Origin: Meishania sp964351985
GTDB lineage: Bacteria > Bacteroidota > Bacteroidia > Flavobacteriales > Flavobacteriaceae
Assembly: GCA_964351985.1 (NCBI GenBank)
Contig: CAYGPR010000016.1
Coordinates: forward strand, 10,236 to 74,235
Direction: 5' to 3'
DNA length: 64,000 nt
Position 1 is the stretch's first letter, and the number at the start of each line of letters is the position of its first letter. Of the stretch, positions 38,578 through 48,348 are shown piece by piece. The position numbers and the translations under genes are program-made. Under the pieces are notes generated by a model. That model was not told the DNA's origin. It made no database searches and was given only the letters and a program-made list of their open reading frames with translations.

Positions 38578-38840
38578 AATAGTTTCTTTTTTATGAAATT
38601 AATATTAAATATATGAGCTGTATACAAAAACTGTGAGTATTAAACTTATTTTATTCTTGAACAGTTCTACCCGTTATCAGTCCAATGCTTGAATCCTTTG
38701 ATGGCTAGTGCCGAACCTAAAATGTGCCTCTTTCGAATACACTATGATAACCCCAATGGTGCAATGTTTTTTGGCACCTGTTTGTTTTTACGCCCTCTTG
38801 AAGCTGTCTAATCAAAGTGGCACTTTTGATATACACATTA
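38578..38840. other. Non-coding spacer
   Basis: 263 bases upstream of the 113-residue gene, between it and the lipoprotein pseudogene. Nothing recognisable beyond a likely promoter region. Confidence 0.4.
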
Positions 38841-39422
38841 TTAATCAGTATAATTGATAAAATCGGTAATAGAATCCTCAATGAATTTTCCGTGTATTAT
38901 ATCTCCCTCAATGGTTCATTTTCCAAAAAATTCAAAAGTCCCTTCAATACAGCCCTCATTGTTCTCATGTTGTGTAAAATCTGCAAGAGTGCCGTCTTGA
39001 TTAAAATCAAACTGTAAAATAAAATCCGTACTTTCTCCTTCAATAACTCCTGATAGAGGTCACCCGAAAATCTACCTGCAAGAAAGTTGCCAAAACAAAC
39101 GGTACCACTTCAGTTCCTACATTGTTAAAGACAGCTACATTGACTGTATGGGTGCCCAGCGGCAATACCTTGCTCCATGAGAGCATGCCGGTATTTTCAT
39201 CTATAGAAAGGCCTTTTTGGTGGTTTGTTGAAGTTCAAATTTACCCACATCGCCGTTCCAATCGACCTGGGGTGCTTCGCTTTGTCCTTCTGTAAAAAAT
39301 GTTGCTGAAATGTCTTGAACATAACTTACTTGTGGGGAGGCAATTGGATTGTCGTCTGATTTGGAACATGCCCATAGAAGACAAACTAGCAAAAATCCAA
39401 TCATGTTCTTTCTATTTTTCAT
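38841..39422 (-). pseudogene. Decayed lipoprotein with Ig-like domain at the end of the array
   Basis: It starts as an intact lipoprotein (MKNRKNMIGFLLVCLLWAC, then SKSDDN) but stops at 39201. A frameshift at the five-T run 39214-39218 restores LSIDENTGMLSWSKVLPLGT and HTVNVAVFNNVGTEVVPF. Two further shifts near 39060-39080 lead to GRFSGDLYQ and GVIEGESTDFILQFDFNQDG; then an in-frame TGA at 38916 (probably TGG once) interrupts EGTFEFFGK and TIEGDIIHGKFIEDS before the true stop at 38841. Three frameshifts and one nonsense codon argue against sequencing error alone. It is 16 bp downstream of the last Kelch gene. Confidence 0.8.
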
Positions 39423-39438
39423 GGTATTTTATTTTTCT

Positions 39439-40710
39439 TTATTCTAAAATCCAGACATCGTTTTGATGTACGGCGTTATCTTGACCCGCTATCAACCAAA
39501 TTTTGTTATTAAATATGCTAATTGAAAAACGGCTCCGGTTTAATAGCGGTTCTTGCGGGTATGCCTGTATCCATTCTTGACCATTCCTACTGTACCAAGC
39601 TTGGCCTCTATACCCCGAAAATACTCCCCCCAAAATCCATAGCGCATCGTCGAATACTAGTAGATTCCTGCCAGTGAAACCAGGTGGCGGGGAAGTGGTC
39701 GTGACCTCGATCCAATTAATACCGTCTTCACTTAGCCAAACATCCTCAGCAAACCCAAAAAACTCATCAAAACTGCCACCAGCAAGCCAAAGTTTATCTC
39801 TGAACACTACTACGCCATGCCCGGACCTTTTTTCAAATGGGGCACTATTGGTTGCCTGTACCCAATCAGCGCCATTTTCGCTGTACCAGATATCGTTCTT
39901 GAGACCTGATTCTGAATTGCCGCCGATGACCCAGATTTTGTTGTCAAAAACTGTGGCGGTATGTGAATATCTTGGAGAAAATGGTGCATTGGCAACTGCC
40001 TCAGTCCAGTTGATGCCATCGTCACTGTACCAAACATCGTTGGCAAAATCACCATCATAGCCCCCAATAATCCAAAGTTTGTTGTCGAATGCCACTGCTG
40101 AATGCACATTTCTTTTCGGGAATTCGGCTTCTGCTGTTGCCTCTTTCCATTCAAGACCATTGCTACTGAACCAAACATCGCTACGCAAATTATTTGCACC
40201 AGCCCCTGAAGAACCGGCTATTACCCACACTTTATCATCAAATACGGTTGAAGAGTGCCTGTTTCTTGCTGCAAAACCTGTGTCTTCGGTTAATGGCGCT
40301 GACGGTATCTTGAGATTTCTGGTAGTAAACTTATGTATGGCACTTTGCGAAGTCTTGCCTTGGGTATCAGAGGCGACTACTTTCCAATAGTAATCGGTAA
40401 TAAGATTTAATCGCTCTGAAATTTCAAAAAAAGTTTCGGTAATACTACTTTGGTGAAGATTGGTAGGGTTAATCTCTTTGCCTAAATATATATCATAGGT
40501 CACATCACTGCCATCAGGATTTTTGGCAGATTCCCAAGTTAGGGTCGGCATTACATCAACATTGGTCGTATTGTCGGCAACGTCGATCAGATTAAAACTT
40601 AGGGGTGGTTCATTCTGCAGGGCGATTTCAGGCGAAACGGAATCATCATTTTTGTTACAACCGTATGCAATGCATACGAGTATCGCCATGTATATGTTAT
40701 ATGTTTTCAT
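39439..40710 (-). CDS. Kelch-propeller lipoprotein 1 (Fn3-like + six blades)
   Basis: 423 residues from the ATG at 40708-40710. Lipobox AYGC then NKNDDS; Fn3-like domain about 35-145 (DVMPTLTWESAKNPDGSDVT, YYWKVVASDTQGKTSQS); then six ~47-residue blades of the form HSSTVFDDKVWVIAG ... DVWYSDDGINWTEA. The fifth blade is shortened (RNLLVFDDALWILGG). Last intact gene of the array. Predicted outer-membrane surface lipoprotein; ligand unknown. Confidence 0.85.
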   Translation of the reverse strand: MKTYNIYMAILVCIAYGCNKNDDSVSPEIALQNEPPLSFNLIDVADNTTNVDVMPTLTWESAKNPDGSDVTYDIYLGKEINPTNLHQSSITETFFEISERLNLITDYYWKVVASDTQGKTSQSAIHKFTTRNLKIPSAPLTEDTGFAARNRHSSTVFDDKVWVIAGSSGAGANNLRSDVWFSSNGLEWKEATAEAEFPKRNVHSAVAFDNKLWIIGGYDGDFANDVWYSDDGINWTEAVANAPFSPRYSHTATVFDNKIWVIGGNSESGLKNDIWYSENGADWVQATNSAPFEKRSGHGVVVFRDKLWLAGGSFDEFFGFAEDVWLSEDGINWIEVTTTSPPPGFTGRNLLVFDDALWILGGVFSGYRGQAWYSRNGQEWIQAYPQEPLLNRSRFSISIFNNKIWLIAGQDNAVHQNDVWILE

Positions 40711-40723
40711 AACTTTCAATTTT

Positions 40724-41992
40724 TTAATCCATTGCCCAGACATCATTCTCGAATCCGTTTACAGATGCCCCTGCGATTACCCATAGTTTGTCCTTAAAAG
40801 AAAGTGCACTGTGATTGCGTCGTTTTGAAAATGGTGCATCGGAAGTGGCTTGTATCCAATTAACGCCATCACCGGTATACCATAGGTCATTTTTTCTCTC
40901 GACATCATCTTGTCCACCAATCACCCAAAGCTTATTGGCAAAGACGGTTGCCCGATGTGATAATCGACCGGAGAACACTTCTGTTGGCAATGCTTCACTC
41001 CAGTTAATACCGTCATTACTGAACCAGATATCATTGAATCTATTCTCATAAGGCAAACCGCCGCCAACGACCCAAATTTTGTCATCAAACACAGTTGCCG
41101 TATGCCCTGATCTTCTTGAGAACCCCATGTCGTCGGTAGCCTGTGTCCAGGTGATACCATCGCTGCTATTCCAGATGTCATCGCTGAACTGAAGTTCACC
41201 CACTGAACCACCAATTAGCCATATTTTACCATCAAACACCACACTTTTATGACTTGCCCTGGGAGGAAAGTCCGCTGTTGCGGTAGCCAAGTTCCAATCC
41301 ACTCCATCAGAACTGTACCATACATCATTATTATAATCACCGTCGAAGCCTCCGATGATCCAGATTTTGTTATCAAATACTACAGCGCTGCTAGAAGTTC
41401 TAGCTGAAAATTGTGCAGACGCTGTTGCCATGATCCAAGTTTCTCCATCTTCACTGTACCATACATCATTATAAGTTTCCCCATTAAAAAAACCTCCGAT
41501 AATCCACATTTTGTTATCGAACACCACAGATAAATGCCGATCTCTTATCGAAAATTCTGCTGTACCAGTTATTGGCTCTGCTGGAAAATTGAGATTTCGG
41601 GTACTGAATTTATGAATGGCACTCTGTGATTTTTGCCCATAGGCATCGGTAGCGACAACTTTCCAATAATAATCAGTAAATAAATCAAGTCTTTCAGTTA
41701 TTTGAAAAGATGTTTCAGAAACATTGGATTGGTATACTGTCGTGGGATTGCTTTCATTGGCCAAGTACAGGTCATAGGTAACTTTGGTTCCCTCGGGATT
41801 TTCGGCAGATTCCCAACTCAACGTTGGCAACACATCCACATTGGTGGCCCCGTCTGGCACATCGATCAAATCAAAGCTTGATGGAGGGCCGTTCTGTAAC
41901 TCGCTTTCTGGGGAATTGGGTTCGTCGTTTTTGTTGCAGCCTATAAAAAAGACCAACAAGAAAACACTAAAAAACAAAACATTATTTTTCAC
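40724..41992 (-). CDS. Kelch-propeller lipoprotein 2 (Fn3-like + six blades)
   Basis: 422 residues. Lipobox FFIGC, then NKNDEP. Fn3-like region (DVLPTLSWESAENPEGTKVT) and six regular blades (for example HTATVFDDKIWVVGG, DIWFSNDGINWSEA); the propeller closes with FENDVWAMD. 13 bp upstream of Kelch 1. Among the most regular propellers of the set, without large insertions. Confidence 0.85.
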   Translation of the reverse strand: MKNNVLFFSVFLLVFFIGCNKNDEPNSPESELQNGPPSSFDLIDVPDGATNVDVLPTLSWESAENPEGTKVTYDLYLANESNPTTVYQSNVSETSFQITERLDLFTDYYWKVVATDAYGQKSQSAIHKFSTRNLNFPAEPITGTAEFSIRDRHLSVVFDNKMWIIGGFFNGETYNDVWYSEDGETWIMATASAQFSARTSSSAVVFDNKIWIIGGFDGDYNNDVWYSSDGVDWNLATATADFPPRASHKSVVFDGKIWLIGGSVGELQFSDDIWNSSDGITWTQATDDMGFSRRSGHTATVFDDKIWVVGGGLPYENRFNDIWFSNDGINWSEALPTEVFSGRLSHRATVFANKLWVIGGQDDVERKNDLWYTGDGVNWIQATSDAPFSKRRNHSALSFKDKLWVIAGASVNGFENDVWAMD

Positions 41993-42014
41993 ATCAATTT
42001 TTTTGAAGGTAGTT

Positions 42015-43298
42015 TTAATCTATTGCCCAAATGTCATTTTTAGGAGCTTCATGTTCTCCACCTCCTATGACCCATAATTTATCTTGAAAAACAGCGGAAG
42101 AATGACCCTGTCTTCGAGAAAAAGATTCTGTAGTGGCTTCCGTCCAATTTACACCGTCACTACTGTACCACACGTCGTTTTTCAATTCACTGTTGGAGGC
42201 ATCCCACCCGCCTATTACCCAGATCCTATTATCGAATACCATTGTGGTATGATGAGATCTTTGGCCGAAAGGCGCAGCTGCTGTTACCTGCGCCCAGTGC
42301 ACTCCATCATCACTAGACCATACATCATTTAGTACTTCGTCAAAAGCTGTTTGACCACCTATAACCCATATTTTTTCTTCGAATACTACTGCGGAATGGC
42401 CCCAACGCTTTGAAAACCCGGCAGAAGATGTAGCTTCTGTCCAAACAGCACCATTAGTGCTGTACCAAACGTCATTGAATTTTCCTAAAGCGCTTCCACC
42501 AATGAGCCACATTTTATTATCAAAGACGACCGCGGCATGATTTACACGTGCTTTAAATTCAACATCGAGTGTAGCTGGTAACCAGTTTGCGCCGTCACTG
42601 GTGTACCAAACTTCACTTTTACTTTCATTAGAAAACACAAAAAATTTAGAACCGGCAATAATCCACATTTTATTGTCAAAAACGAGAAGTTCATGGCCCC
42701 AGACCTCGGTAAACCCATAGGTTAGTGTAGCTTCGTTCCAGTCCAATCCATTGTTGCTATACCAAGCATCATTTTTTACTGCCGTTGGATTATCTTCCAC
42801 TCCTCCAATGACCCATAATTTATTATCAAAAACTGTTGAACCATGGTCAATACGTGGTGAAAAATTTGTGGAAGCAACTACTGGATTTTTTGGAAAAGCA
42901 TAATAACGCGTCGTGAATTTGAATATTTTGCTTTGAGAGGTTTGACCATTGGCATCCTTGGCAACGACTTTCCAGTAGTAGTCCGTGATTAAATTTAATC
43001 GCTCTTGAATTTTAAAAGTGGTTTCAGAAATTCCGCTCTGTACCATTTCGGATGGATTTCTCTCTTCACCCAAATACAGGTCATAGGTAACCTCAGTGCC
43101 TTCGAGATTTTTCGCAGATTCCCAACTCAAAGTTGGTAAAACCTCCACGTTTGTGGTGCCATTGGGCACATCGACTAGGTCAAAGCTCAATGGCGGTTCG
43201 TTCTGCAACTCGATTTCCGGCGGTACGGAGTCGTCGTTTTTGTTGCAGCCTATCAGAAGTAAATAACCAAAAAATAGGTATATGTAAATTGTCTTCAT
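42015..43298 (-). CDS. Kelch-propeller lipoprotein 3 (Fn3-like + six blades)
   Basis: 427 residues from the ATG at 43296-43298; an in-frame ATG nine codons upstream would place charged residues before the signal. Lipobox LLIGC, NKNDDS. Blade 2 is atypical, with a longer loop (SKFFVFSNESKSEVW) and GHELLVFDNKMWIIAG. The N-terminal half is close to its neighbours, while blade loops differ, suggesting different ligands. Confidence 0.85.
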   Translation of the reverse strand: MKTIYIYLFFGYLLLIGCNKNDDSVPPEIELQNEPPLSFDLVDVPNGTTNVEVLPTLSWESAKNLEGTEVTYDLYLGEERNPSEMVQSGISETTFKIQERLNLITDYYWKVVAKDANGQTSQSKIFKFTTRYYAFPKNPVVASTNFSPRIDHGSTVFDNKLWVIGGVEDNPTAVKNDAWYSNNGLDWNEATLTYGFTEVWGHELLVFDNKMWIIAGSKFFVFSNESKSEVWYTSDGANWLPATLDVEFKARVNHAAVVFDNKMWLIGGSALGKFNDVWYSTNGAVWTEATSSAGFSKRWGHSAVVFEEKIWVIGGQTAFDEVLNDVWSSDDGVHWAQVTAAAPFGQRSHHTTMVFDNRIWVIGGWDASNSELKNDVWYSSDGVNWTEATTESFSRRQGHSSAVFQDKLWVIGGGEHEAPKNDIWAID

Positions 43299-43309
43299 CT
43301 TGCTTGACT

Positions 43310-44599
43310 TTATTCGATAATCCAAATTTCACTTGTAGGCATCATTGTTGCTTCATCTCTCGTAACAGTAAATATTTTATTGTCGAAAACGGTTGTCGTA
43401 TGCCCGCCTCTGGGCAAAAATTCAATGGCCTTGTCAAGTTTGTTCCAAAGCACCCCGTCTCTGGTGTACCATGCCTCTTCAATACTATTGTCAAGACCTG
43501 AATAACCTCCAAAAATCCATAGCCGATCATCGAAAACACAGGTTGTGTGACTTCGTATTGCATTAAGTTCTAATGGATACGGTGCTTTTTTCCAAATTTC
43601 ACCATCATCACTGAACCAAAAAGTATCTTCAGCGGACGAGTCGTTTCCACCGATAAGCCAGATTTTATTGTCAAAAACTATGGTGCTGTGGCGTGATCTA
43701 TTTGAAAATGGGGCACTGGAGATGACCTCTGTCCAATTGATACCATCTGTACTTTTCCAGATATCATTTTTGTTTCCAACAATTCCACTTCCACCAATAA
43801 GCCAGAGCGCATTATTGTAAACTGTCAAGCTGTGACTTCTCCTCTCCGAAAACGGGGCTTCATCTGTAGCCAATATCCAATCCACTCCATTTTCAGTGAA
43901 CCAAACCTCGTTAGACAGATAAGACGATTTTTTTGATATTGCTGGATCAAAATCTGTCTGACCACCAACCACCCAAAGTTTGCCATCGAATACTGCAGAT
44001 GCATGTCTTCTTCTGCCTGAAAAATGGCCTTCGGCCACAACCTCTTCCCAATTTACGCCGTCAGCACTCTGCCAGATATCATTCGAAAACCCTCCATTTG
44101 ACCCACCGATTACCCATAGCTTTCCATCGAATGTTACTGAAGTATGCCCCCATCGCGCCGGAAAACCGGCAGATTCGATAAATGGATTTCTAGGCACCTC
44201 GAGGTCACGGGTCGTGAATTTATGTATCGGACTTTGTGAGACCTGCCCATCGGCATCGGTGGCGACCACTTTCCAATAATAATCGCTGATAAGGTTCAAC
44301 CGTTCATCGATCTGGAAGGAAGTCCCCGAAATGCCACTTTGATCCAGATTTGTGGGATTCGTCTCCTTGCCCAAGTACAGGTCGTAGGTGACTTCGCCCC
44401 CTTTGGAGTTTTTGGCGGACTCCCAACTCAGTGTAGGCAGCACATCCACATCAGTTGCCCCATCAGGGACTTCCATCAGGTTGAAGCTTAGCGGAGGTTC
44501 GTTCTGTAGCTCGATTTCCGGTGGAACCGAATCGTCGTTTTTGTTGCAGCCCAACATAATAAGTAAGGATGTAAATACATATAATTTTATTGTTTTCAT
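43310..44599 (-). CDS. Kelch-propeller lipoprotein 4 (Fn3-like + six blades)
   Basis: 429 residues. Lipobox IMLGC, NKNDDS. Blade 2 has an insertion (TDFDPAISKKSSYLSNEVWF), and the last blade has lost the usual Gly-Gly (KIFTVTRDEATMMPTSE), ending SEIWIIE. 11 bp upstream of Kelch 3. Its upstream 123-bp space contains a GC palindrome (44633-44651), the largest gap within the Kelch run. Confidence 0.85.
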   Translation of the reverse strand: MKTIKLYVFTSLLIMLGCNKNDDSVPPEIELQNEPPLSFNLMEVPDGATDVDVLPTLSWESAKNSKGGEVTYDLYLGKETNPTNLDQSGISGTSFQIDERLNLISDYYWKVVATDADGQVSQSPIHKFTTRDLEVPRNPFIESAGFPARWGHTSVTFDGKLWVIGGSNGGFSNDIWQSADGVNWEEVVAEGHFSGRRRHASAVFDGKLWVVGGQTDFDPAISKKSSYLSNEVWFTENGVDWILATDEAPFSERRSHSLTVYNNALWLIGGSGIVGNKNDIWKSTDGINWTEVISSAPFSNRSRHSTIVFDNKIWLIGGNDSSAEDTFWFSDDGEIWKKAPYPLELNAIRSHTTCVFDDRLWIFGGYSGLDNSIEEAWYTRDGVLWNKLDKAIEFLPRGGHTTTVFDNKIFTVTRDEATMMPTSEIWIIE

Positions 44600-44632
44600 C
44601 TGTTGAGATTTATAGGTTTTTAACGGTCAGAC

Positions 44633-44651
44633 CAGACCGGCTTGCCGGCTG
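44633..44651. repeat. GC palindrome in the 123-bp gap of the array
   Basis: CAGACCGGC-TT-GCCGGCTG forms an 8-bp stem with one bulged A and a 2-base spacer, in otherwise AT-rich intergenic DNA. There is no T run on either strand, so it is not an obvious terminator. It could be an mRNA-stability hairpin dividing the operon, or a REP-like sequence. Confidence 0.5.
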
Positions 44652-44722
44652 ACAGGGGTAGTTCGCAAACCAACATTTCGGTTATATCAGCTTTTCACTA
44701 TTTCTCGTTTCATGATCTTTGT

Positions 44723-46003
44723 TTATTCTAGTACCCAGGCAGTTGCAGCGTATATATTATTTTCTTCACTAAATAGTCCTCCTATTATCCAAATTTTATC
44801 ATTGAATACAACGGCGGTATGGTGTCTCCTTGTCGGGAAGTTTTCTGGAACCGAAAGTTCCGTCCAACTAGAACCATCCGAACTGTACCAAACATCATTT
44901 TTTGTTTCTTGGCCGTCGCTACCTCCTACTAGCCACATCTTATCATCATAAATCGTTACCGTATGATGTTGTCTATTGGAAAAATCGGCGATAGGTGTGA
45001 CCAGTTCCCAATGGACACCATCGGAGGATGACCAAACATCATTTTTTAAACTGTTTTGATCATTGCCTCCAATAACCCATATTTTGTTTTTGAAAACCAC
45101 CGAGGCATGACCTGATCTCTTCATGAAATACGGTCCTACAGCTTCTTTTTTTATCCAGGTTTCACCGTCAGTGCTTGACCATACATCATCGTAGGTGTAA
45201 TTTTTAAAAGTAGAGCCCCCGATTACCCAAATCTTATCATCGAAGACTACAGAAGTATGATTACCCCTTTCAAAAAATTTGTCATCCGTTGTGATTTCTT
45301 CCCATACCAGGCCATCGGCACTTTGCCATACGTCATCGAGAATATGCGGTTGTTGATCTGTAAAGCCACCAATAAGCTGTAGTTTATCATTGAATGTTAC
45401 GGTTGTATGGCCCGATCTGGGAAAGATAGAGGTGCCGGGAGCGGCCTTTGTCCAATTAGAACCATCTTCGCTATGCCAAATATCACTTCTATACTCCCCG
45501 TCATAACCCCCAAAAAACCATAGTTTTTCGCCAAAGACTACCGAAGTATGTCTCTGGCGCATTAGTAGATCGGAAGGAGTGAATATTTCCCTTTTTTTAG
45601 CGATAAGATTCCGCGTCGTAAACTTTTGGATCGCACTTTGCGAAGTTTGCCCTTGGCCATCGGTGGCGACCACTTTCCAATAATAATCGCTGACAAGGCT
45701 CAATCGCTCATCGATCTGGAAGGAAGTCCCCGAAATGGCACTTTGATACAGATTTGTGGGATTCGTCTCTTTGCCCAAATAGAGGTCGTAGGTGACCTCG
45801 CTGCCTTTTGGGTTTTTGGCCGACTCCCAGCTTAAAGTTGGTAGCACATCGACCTCAGTGGCCCCATCTGGCACATTGACCAAGTTGAAACTTAAGGGCG
45901 GTTCGTTCTGCAATTCGATTTCCAGTGGATTGGAATCGTCGTTTTTGTTGCAGCCAAGGGTCAATACAATGACCATGCTTATAAATACATAATTGGTTTT
46001 CAT
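44723..46003 (-). CDS. Kelch-propeller lipoprotein 5 (Fn3-like + six blades)
   Basis: 426 residues from the ATG at 46001-46003 (an ATG two codons earlier is possible). Lipobox LTLGC, NKNDDS. Fn3 region YYWKVVATDGQGQTSQSAIQ; six blades, including HHTVTIYDDKMWLVGGSDGQ and DVWYSSDGSSWTEL. The final strand is AATAWVLE rather than NDVWAxD. At the DNA level its N-terminal half is very close to Kelch 4 and 6. Confidence 0.85.
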   Translation of the reverse strand: MKTNYVFISMVIVLTLGCNKNDDSNPLEIELQNEPPLSFNLVNVPDGATEVDVLPTLSWESAKNPKGSEVTYDLYLGKETNPTNLYQSAISGTSFQIDERLSLVSDYYWKVVATDGQGQTSQSAIQKFTTRNLIAKKREIFTPSDLLMRQRHTSVVFGEKLWFFGGYDGEYRSDIWHSEDGSNWTKAAPGTSIFPRSGHTTVTFNDKLQLIGGFTDQQPHILDDVWQSADGLVWEEITTDDKFFERGNHTSVVFDDKIWVIGGSTFKNYTYDDVWSSTDGETWIKKEAVGPYFMKRSGHASVVFKNKIWVIGGNDQNSLKNDVWSSSDGVHWELVTPIADFSNRQHHTVTIYDDKMWLVGGSDGQETKNDVWYSSDGSSWTELSVPENFPTRRHHTAVVFNDKIWIIGGLFSEENNIYAATAWVLE

Positions 46004-46026
46004 AATCAACTTTTTTAAAACTTTTG

Positions 46027-47298
46027 TCAGTCAAAGGCCCAAACATCGTTTCTTTCTCCACTTGCGTAACCACCTGCGATCACCAACAGTTTGTTCTTGA
46101 AAACCTCAACGGTATGAGACGCCCTGTGTGAAAATGTAGCAGAGGCCGTTGCTTCTTTCCAAACCATTCCGTCAAGGCTATACCAAATGTCATTCTTAAG
46201 TTTGTTATTGATTTCCCTCCCTCCGATTAACCATAATTTGTTATCGTATTTTGTTACCGCGTGGCTTGCCCTTCCAGAAAATGCTGCAGCTGAAGTCGCC
46301 ATAGACCAATTCGCCCCATCATCACTAAACCAAACATCGTTCTTCCTTTCGTCGTCATAACCACCAATAAGCCATAGTTTATCGTTGAAGACTTCGAGGG
46401 CATGGCCTGATCTCTTTGAAAATGCAGCTGCAGGCGTGGCTTCCATCCAAGTAGTACCGTCATCACTATACCATACATCGTTCTTTAGTCCATCAGTTGA
46501 CCCACCATAGCCGCCCACAACCCATAACTTACCATCCAACACGGCAATTTCATGATTGTTCCTTTTTGAAAATCCGGCCTCTGAAGTAGCCATCTCCCAG
46601 TTAATGCCATCACTACTGTACCAGATATCGTTTTTGTACCCCTCTTCGGTCAGACCACCTATTACCCAAAGCTTGTCGTCGAAGACTACAGAAGCATGAC
46701 CTAATCTCTTTGAAAATGCAGCCGAAAGGTTGGCAGAAGTCCAATTTGCACCATCGGCGCTGTACCAAACGTCATTCATGCGTAGCGCCTCGTTGGAATA
46801 TCCTCCGATTACCCAGAGTTTGTTGTTGAATACAACTGAAGTATGGCCTGTTCTTGGTTTAAATTCAGCCTCGGGTATCAACGGCTCTTCGGGCATAGCC
46901 AGATTTCGGGTGGTAAACTTCTGAATGTCGCTTTTCGAGCTCTGTTCGTTGACATCTTTGGCGACCACTTTCCAATAATGATCTGAAATCAAATTTAAAC
47001 GCTCCTCGATTTGGAAGGAAGTCCCGGAAATGCCACTTTGATACAGATTTGTGGGATTCATCTCCTTGCCCAAATACAAATCATAGGTGACCTCGCCGCC
47101 TTTTGGGTTTTTGGCCGATTCCCAACTTAAGGTCGGTAATAAGTCTACATCTGTGGCGCCATCGGGTACATCGACCAAATTGAAACTTAGAGGCGGTTCG
47201 TTTTGCAATTCGGTTTCAGGCGAAACGGAATCGTCGTTTTTATTGCAGCCCACCAATGCCATTCCACATATCGCCAAGATTATATGTTTGGTTTTCAT
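46027..47298 (-). CDS. Kelch-propeller lipoprotein 6 (Fn3-like + six blades)
   Basis: 423 residues. Lipobox MALVGC, NKNDDS. Six near-canonical blades (HASVVFDDKLWVIGG, DIWYSSDGINWEMA; HAVTKYDNKLWLIGG). The most regular of the seven and a good reference for the family. 22 bp downstream of Kelch 7. Confidence 0.85.
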   Translation of the reverse strand: MKTKHIILAICGMALVGCNKNDDSVSPETELQNEPPLSFNLVDVPDGATDVDLLPTLSWESAKNPKGGEVTYDLYLGKEMNPTNLYQSGISGTSFQIEERLNLISDHYWKVVAKDVNEQSSKSDIQKFTTRNLAMPEEPLIPEAEFKPRTGHTSVVFNNKLWVIGGYSNEALRMNDVWYSADGANWTSANLSAAFSKRLGHASVVFDDKLWVIGGLTEEGYKNDIWYSSDGINWEMATSEAGFSKRNNHEIAVLDGKLWVVGGYGGSTDGLKNDVWYSDDGTTWMEATPAAAFSKRSGHALEVFNDKLWLIGGYDDERKNDVWFSDDGANWSMATSAAAFSGRASHAVTKYDNKLWLIGGREINNKLKNDIWYSLDGMVWKEATASATFSHRASHTVEVFKNKLLVIAGGYASGERNDVWAFD

Positions 47299-47320
47299 AA
47301 CTTTTTTTGAAGTTTATTTT

Positions 47321-48340
47321 TTATTGTTCAAAAGCCCAGACATCATTAAAGGTTTGACTGCCGACACCGGCAATGACCCACATCGCTTTGTCATGAACAG
47401 CGGAGGCATGTGCCCACCTTTGAAATTCGCCATCATGGTTTACGGTTTTCCAATCTTTGCCATCTTTGCTGCACCAAACTGTGTTGAGGGCATTATAGCT
47501 CGAGTCGTAACCACCTAGTACCCACATTTTATCGTCAAAGACCAAAGAAGTGTGGCCCTGAACTTTCCCAAAAGCAGGATTTTCGGTAGCTAGCGTCCAA
47601 TCAATACCGTTTTTACTGTACCAGACTTTGTTGCTTGTCAACGAAGTGTAGCCCGAAACGAGCCACATATACCCATTGTATACCAATGCGGTTTGAAGGG
47701 TTTGGTACAAAGCTGGAGTGCTGGGGGTAACTTCTACCCAATCGATACCATTTTTACTGTACCAAACATCGGTTTTGGAAGTACCGTCGCCAATTCCTCC
47801 TATGACCCATAGGGCATTATTGTAGACCAGGGTTGAATGGCTATGACGCGCAGGAAAGGGAGTCTTGACCTCAACTTTTTTCCAGTTTTTGCCATCGCTG
47901 CTCTGCCAGATATCGTTATAGGGATTAAAAAAACCATCATCGCCAATGGCACGCCCACCAATGACCCATAGTTTGTTGTCGAACACCGTAGTGCTATGTT
48001 CCATTCGTGGTGCAAAGTGACCCGCGGCCTTCACTTCTATCCAGTTGGCTCCGTCCTTACTTTGCCATATGTCATTTTTTGCCTTCGAGCCCTCATTGGG
48101 GATCAATGCCCTGCCGCCAATGACCCATAATTTATCTTTGAAACGTGTTGCGGTATGATGGGTCCTTTTTTCGAAAGAGGCCTCTTTAGTAACCAATTTT
48201 GCTTTTAATGCCTTTTTTTTGTTAATAAAACTAGACTTTAGTCCGGTTGCCTCGAAATCAGGATCTTCTATCGTTGACTTTTCACAGGAAAATATCAATA
48301 ACAGCAGGGTCAAAATCGATATGTTCAGTAATGTTTTCAT
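47321..48340 (-). CDS. Kelch-propeller lipoprotein 7 (no Fn3 domain)
   Basis: 339 residues. Lipobox LLIFSC, then EKSTIEDPD. Unlike the other six it lacks the Fn3-like domain; the propeller begins about residue 55 after a short basic linker (FINKKKALKAKL). Six blades with longer loops in the first two (GRALIPNEGSKAKNDIW, GRAIGDDGFFNPYNDIW). It is the first propeller gene after the collagen-like lipoproteins, 8 bp downstream, and may be the ancestral form. Confidence 0.85.
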   Translation of the reverse strand: MKTLLNISILTLLLLIFSCEKSTIEDPDFEATGLKSSFINKKKALKAKLVTKEASFEKRTHHTATRFKDKLWVIGGRALIPNEGSKAKNDIWQSKDGANWIEVKAAGHFAPRMEHSTTVFDNKLWVIGGRAIGDDGFFNPYNDIWQSSDGKNWKKVEVKTPFPARHSHSTLVYNNALWVIGGIGDGTSKTDVWYSKNGIDWVEVTPSTPALYQTLQTALVYNGYMWLVSGYTSLTSNKVWYSKNGIDWTLATENPAFGKVQGHTSLVFDDKMWVLGGYDSSYNALNTVWCSKDGKDWKTVNHDGEFQRWAHASAVHDKAMWVIAGVGSQTFNDVWAFEQ

Positions 48341-48348
48341 GTTATTTT

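Noticed and set aside
38817..39017. 66-codon plus-strand hydrophobic frame
   Set aside because: Lies antisense to the reconstructed lipoprotein pseudogene, which explains the sequence better.
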